The translations under genes and the position numbers were made by a program. From Clostridia bacterium (lineage in GTDB: Bacteria; Bacillota; Clostridia; TANB77; CAG-508): a stretch of 60,395 nucleotides of DNA. Shown in pieces: positions 54,006-60,395 of the stretch (position 1 is its first letter; each line of letters begins with the position of its first letter). The DNA lies in NCBI GenBank assembly GCA_017625465.1, contig JAGAKS010000015.1, forward strand, positions 1 through 60,395, in the 5' to 3' direction. The notes beneath the pieces were generated by a model. The model worked only from the letters and a program-made list of their open reading frames with translations. It was not told the DNA's origin and did no database searches.

Positions 54006-55790
54006 ATGAAAAATGAAAAAGGTGTTACGTTAGTTGCATTAGTAACAACGATTGTTCTAATAATAATACTAGCATCAATAACTACATATACGGGTATAGA
54101 ATCTTATCAAAGTATGAGAACACAAGCTTTTGTTAGCAAAATGATAGCATTGCAAGAAAAAGTAGATGTTTTTTGTGATAAATATACAGTTACTGAAATA
54201 AATGGATTAGGTGTAACTTATGATACACTTTCAGATACTGATGCAAAAACTGTTTTAGAGACAGTAATTTCTGATGGTAGTGCAAATAAACTTAATAGTT
54301 GGTTTGATGTTGATAATTCTACTGGAAATTATAGATATTTTAGTATAGCAGATATTGAAAGTAAGATAGGATTAGCCAATTTTGATGTGGCAATTTGGCT
54401 TAATCCGCTTACAAGAAATGTTATAGCAGTAGAAGGCATAAAAGTAGATGGCGTTACATATTATAGACAATATGATTTGACTGGTGGACAAACATTAAAA
54501 CAACCTGTAAAAGATACTAATAATACATTATCTAATACAGATTATAAATTATTAACTTATGATAATAAAGCTATTATAAAATTTTCAAAACAATATTCAG
54601 AAGCTTCTTATACACTAGAAGGTGGACAAACAGTTACTTTTTCTAATACAAAAGAAATTGAACTTCCATATTCTGGTGTATATACTATTACAGTAAATGG
54701 AACAAATCAATCTCAAAAAAGTGCTACAGTTTCTGTTACTATAGTAAATAAGCCAATGTTGGTTGAAGGTATGGTGCCTATAATACCGAATGGCGATACC
54801 TATACGGATATAGATGTTACTAATACAGAGCAATATCAAAATTGGTATAATTATGATAGTTCGTTAAAAAAATGGGCAAATGCAAGATTGCAAGATGGTA
54901 GTATTTATGTATGGATACCAAGATTTGCATATAAAATGAATGGAGCAAAAGCAGAAGTAAAATTTTTAAAAGAATTTTCTGATATAACAACAGAAGGTAA
55001 GGTAATAGCAACTGATTACAAAGTAGCTCCAGCATTTAAAAATGGAGTTTCAACCGCTTTTGCAAATGGTGAGTGGGATAATGAAATTGCAGGCTTTTGG
55101 GTAGCAAAATATGAGGCTATAAATAATAGTTCTATTCCTAAATGTGTTGAAACATCAACTTCAGTTTGGAAAGTAACACCTGCAAATGCTTTTGTATATT
55201 GCAGAAATATGGAAACGAAAACAGCTTTGTTTAGAAAGTCTGGAAAAACTACTGATTCTATAACTACTAAAGTTAGTGGAACTTTAACTGATGGTATATA
55301 TCAAGTCGATACTAATAATATAGATACACATCTTATCAAAAATTCCGAATGGGGAGCTGTAGCATATTTATCATATAGTGATTATGGAGCAAAAGCTACT
55401 AATTATCAAGGCGGTGTTTATCCAGGAAAAGATTGCGGTTCTAATAGAGAACGTTCAACAACAGGAAATATATATGGTATTTATGGTATGTCTGGTGGAA
55501 ATCCAGAAATTACAGCTAGTGGTTTAACTATTACTGCATATAATAGTTTAAATACTTCTAATAAATATGCAACAAAATATCCATCTACTAATACAAACAC
55601 AACAATATTTGGAGATGCAGTCAATAATACTGAAGTTAGTGGATTTGGTGTAACTAAAACATTACCAACAACGAGTAATCCTATTTTTCTAAGAGGTGGA
55701 ACAACAACTAGTGGTAATATATTCATATATCAAAATCAAGCAGCTAATACAACAACCTGCTTTAGACCAGTCATAATAGTCGAATATTAA
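54006..55790 (+). CDS. Pilin-like surface protein with a C-terminal SUMF/C-type-lectin-like domain
   Basis: 594 aa. Type IV prepilin-like start MKNEKGVTLVALVTTIVLIIILASITTYTG: short basic leader, Gly cleavage residue, hydrophobic helix. Then a coiled spine (MRTQAFVSKMIALQEKVDVF), a beta-rich middle (about 150-250), and a large domain beginning YVWIPRFAYKM with FWVAKYEAINNSSIP, typical of formylglycine-enzyme-like lectin folds on surface proteins. Ends FRPVIIVEY. In-frame with no recoding site. RBS AAAGGAGG. Forms a pair with the next gene. Confidence 0.7.
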   Translation: MKNEKGVTLVALVTTIVLIIILASITTYTGIESYQSMRTQAFVSKMIALQEKVDVFCDKYTVTEINGLGVTYDTLSDTDAKTVLETVISDGSANKLNSWFDVDNSTGNYRYFSIADIESKIGLANFDVAIWLNPLTRNVIAVEGIKVDGVTYYRQYDLTGGQTLKQPVKDTNNTLSNTDYKLLTYDNKAIIKFSKQYSEASYTLEGGQTVTFSNTKEIELPYSGVYTITVNGTNQSQKSATVSVTIVNKPMLVEGMVPIIPNGDTYTDIDVTNTEQYQNWYNYDSSLKKWANARLQDGSIYVWIPRFAYKMNGAKAEVKFLKEFSDITTEGKVIATDYKVAPAFKNGVSTAFANGEWDNEIAGFWVAKYEAINNSSIPKCVETSTSVWKVTPANAFVYCRNMETKTALFRKSGKTTDSITTKVSGTLTDGIYQVDTNNIDTHLIKNSEWGAVAYLSYSDYGAKATNYQGGVYPGKDCGSNRERSTTGNIYGIYGMSGGNPEITASGLTITAYNSLNTSNKYATKYPSTNTNTTIFGDAVNNTEVSGFGVTKTLPTTSNPIFLRGGTTTSGNIFIYQNQAANTTTCFRPVIIVEY

Positions 55791-55827
55791 ATTTTAATAT
55801 AAATATCAAATTACAAAGGAGAAAAAG

Positions 55828-57768
55828 ATGAAAGAAAAAAGGGATGCAAAAGGAATAACCCTAATAGCTTTAGTTATAACCATTATAATATTATTAATAT
55901 TAGCTGGTGTTACTTTAGCAATGCTAGCAGGGGAGAATGGAATATTATCTAGAGCTGCTAGAGTAAAAAGAGAATATGAAAGTGCTGCAAAAGCCGAAGC
56001 GTATGAATTAAATTATCCAGATAGATATTTTAATGGAGAAATATATAATATACCTACAATTAGTGATTCAAATCCAGGAGATTTAGCTACTGAAAATGTT
56101 ACTGAAGCTGGATCTACTATTACAGTTTATAAAATAGAAAGCATAGAAGATTTAGTTGCTTTTTCTAATTCTGTCAATTCTGGAAATAAATATACAGGAG
56201 CAGTTGTAGAATTAGTAAATTCTTTAGATTTCAAATCAGATACTTCATATAACGATCCTAATAATACGACGCTTTTTGGAGATTATAATGGAGATGGAGT
56301 TACACAAGGTATAAAAGAAGAACTTTTAAATGGCACAGGTTTTAAACCAATTGCTATGAATATAGTTTTTGATGAAAGCGCAAAAGCTATTTCAAATGCT
56401 TTTGAAGGAGAATTCAGAGGAAACTCAAATGCAATAGTTAATTTATATGAAAATTATACTTTATCTTCTGAAACTTCTACGAAAATGGTAGCTTTATTTG
56501 GTGGAATAAGTGGTAAAGTAGGAAATTTACTTATAACTGGAAATATAATTGCAAATGTTGGAGACTTTACAGAACAAGAAATGGTTTCTATTAGTGCTGT
56601 AGCATATAATAAAGGTACTATAGAAAATGTAAATTCATTTCTAAAAATAGAAATTACTGCTTCAGGAAGTGATAATACATATGAAAGAATTTTATGTTCA
56701 GGTGTAGCAGGATCAAATTATGGAACAGTAAATAATTGTAAAAATGGTGGAGAAATTACTGCAAGCTCTCTAAATGGTAGTGTGAGAATAGGAGGAGTTG
56801 TTGGTTGTAATTATGGTTTTGTTTCAAATTTAACTAATAGTGCACCAATTACTATAGCAGATACTACTCTGGAAGCTCATGTTGGAGGTGTAGTAGCACA
56901 TAATTTAGAATTTGAAGGAGAAATGACAAACTTAGTAAATACGGGCAATATAAAAATAACTGGTAGAGCATATTATAGTTTAGTTGCAGGTGGCTGCATG
57001 GCAAATTGTTATGCAGGAACTGTAAAAAATTCTTATAATACAGGTAGCATAGAAGTAATTTCTAAAGTTAGAGAAAATCCAGAAGCTACTGAAGGTGCTT
57101 CTTATGTTGGTGGGGTAATAGCTAATACATATAGTTCAGTAAAAATGTTGAACTTATATAATATTGGAAACATAAATGTAGAAACAGAAACTAATTGTAA
57201 TACTTTAGTTGGTGGTATTGCTTCACAAATTGCAAATATTTATAATTCATATAATAAGGGAAATATAGTAGTAAATAATAAAAGTAATGTATTAAATTCA
57301 GAAGGCTATAATATGGACATAGTTGGTGGCATAGGTGGAGAGTTATCCAATGGAACTGTAAGTAATTGTTATAGTTCAGGAAGCATAACACTAACTAATG
57401 TAGGAACAGGAAACAACAAGCCTTATGTAGGTATAAGCAGTTTAATAGGTTATACTAATAAATATAATAATCAAAAAGGAAATATAAAAAATTGTTATGC
57501 ACTAAAAGAACCAGTTTTAAATTATACAAAAGTAAATAATAAAGATTATTATGGAGCTTTGTGTGGATATGCGTATAATACTGTAACATTTACAAATTGT
57601 TATTGTGATAATAGTGTTACAACTTTAGTTCATAAGGCTACTTCATACACAGGTGTTAGCAAAACTGACTTATCAGGTAGTAATTTGCTAAATTATTTAA
57701 ATAGTAATAAAGGTGAAGATGGTGCAAATTGGAAAATGGATGGAGAATATCCGGTATTAGATATATAG
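55828..57768 (+). CDS. Pilin-like adhesin with GLUG-type repeats
   Basis: 646 aa. Prepilin signal MKEKRDAKGITLIALVITIIILLILAGVTLAMLAGENGIL, the same pattern as the Gly-rich protein at 18705. After the helix, the main part (about 180-600) is built of repeats of roughly 25-45 residues with cores like GGVVGCNYGFVSNLTNSAPI, NSYNTGSIEV and NCYSSGSITL, i.e. GLUG-like beta-helix repeats found in adhesins. RBS AAAGGAG 37 nt after the previous gene. Own terminator. Confidence 0.72.
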   Translation: MKEKRDAKGITLIALVITIIILLILAGVTLAMLAGENGILSRAARVKREYESAAKAEAYELNYPDRYFNGEIYNIPTISDSNPGDLATENVTEAGSTITVYKIESIEDLVAFSNSVNSGNKYTGAVVELVNSLDFKSDTSYNDPNNTTLFGDYNGDGVTQGIKEELLNGTGFKPIAMNIVFDESAKAISNAFEGEFRGNSNAIVNLYENYTLSSETSTKMVALFGGISGKVGNLLITGNIIANVGDFTEQEMVSISAVAYNKGTIENVNSFLKIEITASGSDNTYERILCSGVAGSNYGTVNNCKNGGEITASSLNGSVRIGGVVGCNYGFVSNLTNSAPITIADTTLEAHVGGVVAHNLEFEGEMTNLVNTGNIKITGRAYYSLVAGGCMANCYAGTVKNSYNTGSIEVISKVRENPEATEGASYVGGVIANTYSSVKMLNLYNIGNINVETETNCNTLVGGIASQIANIYNSYNKGNIVVNNKSNVLNSEGYNMDIVGGIGGELSNGTVSNCYSSGSITLTNVGTGNNKPYVGISSLIGYTNKYNNQKGNIKNCYALKEPVLNYTKVNNKDYYGALCGYAYNTVTFTNCYCDNSVTTLVHKATSYTGVSKTDLSGSNLLNYLNSNKGEDGANWKMDGEYPVLDI

Positions 57769-57770
57769 AT

Positions 57771-57799
57771 AAAAGTCAGGCTAAGGCCTGACTTTTTTG
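57771..57799 (+). terminator. Terminator of the pilin-like pair
   Basis: AAGTCAGGC-TAAG-GCCTGACTT stem with T run. Confidence 0.9.
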
Positions 57800-57829
57800 C
57801 AAAAATATTAAAAAAATATTGCAAATTTA

Positions 57830-57858
57830 TTGCTAAAAAATTACAGTAATGATAAAAT
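57830..57858 (+). promoter_or_regulatory. Promoter of the 57888 gene
   Basis: TTGCTA (57830-57835), 17-bp spacer, TAAAAT (57853-57858). Confidence 0.55.
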
Positions 57859-57887
57859 TATACATAGAAAAATATGGGGTGATACGT

Positions 57888-59924
57888 ATGATGGAATTTA
57901 AATTTACTGATGAAGATATTCAAGTTTTAAAAGAATATAGAGAAAAAACTAAATTGATGGTAAACCAATTATTAATTAATAATGGCGAAGTAGATATTGC
58001 CTTACTTAATAATAAGACAGAAGATATGCAACCATTTTCTTATGATAGAGAAAGTGTGCGTATTAATTTAGAAAATATAATAAAAATATATGAAATTATG
58101 CTTAAATCTTATTATGCCAAAATCAATAGACCTTGGGCATTGGCATATTGTACTACAGTTGCAGAAACAGAAAGATTAAAAAATGAAATTTATATAGATT
58201 ATTTTTTACATGCAACAGAAAAGCAAGATGAAAAAAATTTAGAATTTGATATAAATATGCCTGCTATAATAAACTTTGCAGGTGATAGTGATGTTCCATA
58301 TATAAATATAGATGAAGCATTAGGTACCCAAACCGTTGCCCCAGAAATTTTAATTGCACCTTTTACAAAAATAAAAGATTTTAAAGAAATGCAAGAAATA
58401 CAATTAGAAGATTCTCAAAAGCTTCCAATTTATAGTGTTACATTAGAAAAACAAGATTTGCAAGAATTAACTTTTGAAGAAAAAGAATCTGTGTATAATT
58501 ATATTTTAACTTCAGCAGATGTTGTAAATCAAAAATTACAAGAGTGTGTTGGGTATCAAACAGATACTTTAAATAATAATGAGAATATAAGAAAATTAGA
58601 ACAATTATTATCAAAATATGAACTTGAAATAAAAAAGAAAATAGAATTTCAAGATTACCCAGAAACAGAACAAACAGCAGATAAGGCAGATGTAGATAGA
58701 ATAAAAAATGAGTTAGCTGACTTACAAGATAGTAATTCTAATATTTTTGAAGAAAAGAAAATGGCAATAGATTTTATTACGAAATGGAAGAAAAATATTG
58801 CAGTTTACATTATGGCTGAATTCAAAGAGCTTGAGATGAAATATGAAGCTGAGCGAAAAGTGGTAAGAGAAAATTATTCAGAAAAAATGAAAAAATTTGA
58901 AGAAGAAGCTAAAGAAAAACATGAAAAACTAAAGGAAGAAAGTTTAGAAGAGATAGCAAAAGCTGTTAATAAGGAATGTGATGATAATATTATTGTTGCC
59001 AAACGATTAGTTGAAGATGTTAAAAAGCTTATAACAAAACAACAAAGTTATGCAAAAATAGCTGGTAATATGGAAGCAACATATAGTGCTCTTAACAATG
59101 CTTTTGATATTAAAAAAATTGCAGAAACGTTGCTTGAAAAAATAATGGCCATAAAAGATAGAGCAAAAGAATTATGTGATACAGAAGATAGAGATTTGTT
59201 ATCAGAAAAATTATTAAAAATTTCTGAAATTAATTTACAGATAAGTACTTTAATGAATTATTTAAATAATCCTAAGAGCACAGTAGGACAAGCTAAGATT
59301 ACCAGATTTGAAGAAATGACAATAGTTGAAGAAAATGAATTAAAGCGTGGTATTGCAGAAAAAATATTAAATGTTCGTGGTGAAGCAGAGCTTAAAAAAC
59401 TAAAAGAAGATTTAGAAATTCTTGAAGAAAAAGGCGCATTCAAACGATTTATAGGTTTTTTTACTGGTGCTAATAAATTAGATGAAGTTAAAGAAGAACA
59501 AATTGAGATTAGACAAAAAGCGATTCGTAAAACATTATCTCAAAAAATGAGTCTAGTATACAATTATAGTATTCATGAGTTAGTGGCAGAAATAGAAATG
59601 TTTTTAAATGATAATGAAGATGATGAGCTCGTAGAAGAAGATATGTATATTCTTGAAAATATGGAAAATGAGTTAAGACGTAATTTTATAATATCAGATA
59701 GTAAGGTTCAAGAGATAATAGACCAAAGAGAAAATAAAAATCTTCCAGTTGAAGTTAAAAGAATAAGCAAAAGAGAATTAATTGAAATCGAGACATACCG
59801 TTTCTTAAATAAATATGGATATGATAAAAGAAATGATGAAGAAGGAACCGAGTATGCAGATACAATGCAAAGTGAAATTGCTAGAATAGTAGATTATATT
59901 AATAGTTCTAAAGTTTTAGATTAA
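57888..59924 (+). CDS. Large coiled-coil protein of unknown function
   Basis: 678 aa. Start at 57888 (or 57891) after GGGGTGAT; the frame opens 13 codons earlier without RBS. No signal peptide or membrane helix. The N-terminal 230 residues are mixed (contains PWALAYCTTVAETERLK). About 240-420 and 500-640 are charged coiled coil (KFEEEAKEKHEKLKEESLEEIAKAVN). A short GAFKRFIGFFTGANK insertion lies near 525. No ATPase motif. Monocistronic, upstream of the rRNA operon. Not recognised. Confidence 0.6.
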   Translation: MMEFKFTDEDIQVLKEYREKTKLMVNQLLINNGEVDIALLNNKTEDMQPFSYDRESVRINLENIIKIYEIMLKSYYAKINRPWALAYCTTVAETERLKNEIYIDYFLHATEKQDEKNLEFDINMPAIINFAGDSDVPYINIDEALGTQTVAPEILIAPFTKIKDFKEMQEIQLEDSQKLPIYSVTLEKQDLQELTFEEKESVYNYILTSADVVNQKLQECVGYQTDTLNNNENIRKLEQLLSKYELEIKKKIEFQDYPETEQTADKADVDRIKNELADLQDSNSNIFEEKKMAIDFITKWKKNIAVYIMAEFKELEMKYEAERKVVRENYSEKMKKFEEEAKEKHEKLKEESLEEIAKAVNKECDDNIIVAKRLVEDVKKLITKQQSYAKIAGNMEATYSALNNAFDIKKIAETLLEKIMAIKDRAKELCDTEDRDLLSEKLLKISEINLQISTLMNYLNNPKSTVGQAKITRFEEMTIVEENELKRGIAEKILNVRGEAELKKLKEDLEILEEKGAFKRFIGFFTGANKLDEVKEEQIEIRQKAIRKTLSQKMSLVYNYSIHELVAEIEMFLNDNEDDELVEEDMYILENMENELRRNFIISDSKVQEIIDQRENKNLPVEVKRISKRELIEIETYRFLNKYGYDKRNDEEGTEYADTMQSEIARIVDYINSSKVLD

Positions 59925-59937
59925 TTATTAAAAGAAA

Positions 59938-59987
59938 TGAAGAAATCAGATAAGAACATTCTTATTTGGTTTCTCTTTATTTTTTTT
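59938..59987 (+). terminator. Terminator of the 57888 gene
   Basis: AGAAATCAGATAAGAA / TTCTTATTTGGTTTCT stem (two G-T or mismatch positions) followed by a T-rich run. Confidence 0.75.
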
Positions 59988-60150
59988 GTATAAAAATATA
60001 TAAAGATAACTGACTAAAAAATAACTTATTGAGTTAGATTTTTATTAAAAATTTCAAAAACGAAAAATGCTGAAAAAGCTTATATATAAAGGAAAAAAGG
60101 AATATGAAAAAATTAGCAAAAAAATTTTTAAAAAATTTTGAAAAAATATG

Positions 60151-60179
60151 TTGACTTTGAAAATTAAAAGTGCTATACT
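60151..60179 (+). promoter_or_regulatory. rrn: rRNA operon promoter
   Basis: TTGACT (60151-60156), 17-bp spacer, TATACT (60174-60179), preceded by long A/T tracts of UP-element type. The region 59990-60150 holds no gene I can support. Confidence 0.8.
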
Positions 60180-60185
60180 AAATAA

Positions 60186-60357
60186 GCTGTCGGTTGAGAC
60201 AGACAAAAAGTACATTGAAAAATAAACAATAAAATATCCTTTAAGAGAAACCAAGCGGTAGAAAGTAGAAATACTAAACTACCACAAAAATTTTTGAAAA
60301 ATGAGCTTTAGCTCAAACTTAATTTTAGATATATATTTTTAAACATATATATACCAT
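60186..60357 (+). other. 16S rRNA leader
   Basis: Begins with a small TGTC/GACA hairpin (about 60189-60203). It holds a clostridial leader-type segment TACATTGAAAAATAAACA (60211-60228) that resembles the boxA antitermination region. A GAGCTTTAGCTC hairpin lies near 60302-60313. Confidence 0.55.
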
Positions 60358-60395
60358 TAACAAGAGAGTTTGATCCTGGCTCAGGATAAACGCTG
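60358..60395 (+). rRNA. 16S ribosomal RNA, 5' end only
   Basis: AGAGTTTGATCCTGGCTCAG, the universal 5' 16S segment, starts at 60365, corresponding to E. coli position 8, so the mature end is near 60358. It continues GGATAAACGCTG. Truncated by the window edge. Confidence 0.95.

Noticed and set aside
60103..60153. 15-codon ORF (MKKLAKKFLKNFEKIC) before the rRNA promoter
   Set aside because: A-rich composition explains it; it ends inside the -35 box and is more likely UP-element DNA.

Overview
The window is a very AT-rich stretch of a spore-forming, Gram-positive, anaerobic-type Clostridia genome. Evidence for this includes complete sigma-F (spoIIA) and spoIID-spoIIQ genes, SepF/DivIVA, HrcA-controlled dnaK, L-lactate dehydrogenase, A/T-ending codons with AGA as the main Arg codon, and strong AGGAGG ribosome binding sites. 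The closest guess is an uncultivated gut clostridium; no species can be named from this sequence alone. It ends 38 nt into a 16S rRNA gene.

Layout: 1-4.65 kb is the right part of an integrative mobilizable element. It holds an XRE repressor with four matching operators, a MobV-type oriT, a Mob/Pre relaxase, an Xis-like protein and a tyrosine integrase abutting the 3' end of a tRNA-Met gene. 4.7-13.7 kb holds core and transport genes (RsuA-type pseudouridine synthase, COG2426 membrane protein, uraA behind a leader peptide and terminator, scpB, proS, ldh, an HD-GYP protein). 13.9-21.7 kb holds smc, two small genes of atypical codon use between twin terminators, a Gly-rich pilin-like surface protein behind a possible invertible promoter, and an unknown gene. 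21.8-26.5 kb is hrcA-grpE-dnaK-dnaJ, followed by a candidate small RNA. 27.3-30.5 kb has recD2 and a GGDEF protein. 30.6-33.9 kb is the sporulation block under a sigma-H/Spo0A-type promoter. 34-40.5 kb has cdaA, a HAD phosphatase, truA, mutL and miaA. 40.5-46.6 kb has an HlyD-like protein, sepF, divIVA, rsmD and ftsK. 46.6-60 kb has an RNA-processing type metallo-beta-lactamase, a GH15 glycosidase, radA, a cyclophilin, two pilin-like surface proteins, a long coiled-coil protein and the rrn promoter.

The most striking signal is recoding. Four genes that look intact (the Gly-rich pilin, recD2, truA, miaA) are each interrupted by +1 frameshifts, five sites in total. Every site has the same codon-phased form, GCN NNN CGG N: an in-frame CGG whose C must be skipped so that the next codon is GGN for a conserved glycine. 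Examples are the Walker A glycine of MiaA and the prepilin cleavage glycine. By eye, in-frame CGG is otherwise absent from the ordinary genes here. The only three other copies lie in two genes of atypical codon use and lack the GCN codon two positions upstream. This fits programmed or obligatory +1 frameshifting (or four-base decoding of CGGN as Gly) at a rare or poorly assigned CGG codon better than random decay or sequencing error. Two of the four genes, truA and miaA, encode tRNA anticodon-arm modifying enzymes that are known to affect reading-frame maintenance, which suggests possible feedback.

Other points of note are a pyrBI-like coupled attenuator before uraA, an inside-out CIRCE-like operator at hrcA, a MutL with degenerate endonuclease motifs, a Cys-rich mini-protein, tiny membrane proteins missed by length cut-offs, and a self-contained small-RNA unit after dnaJ.
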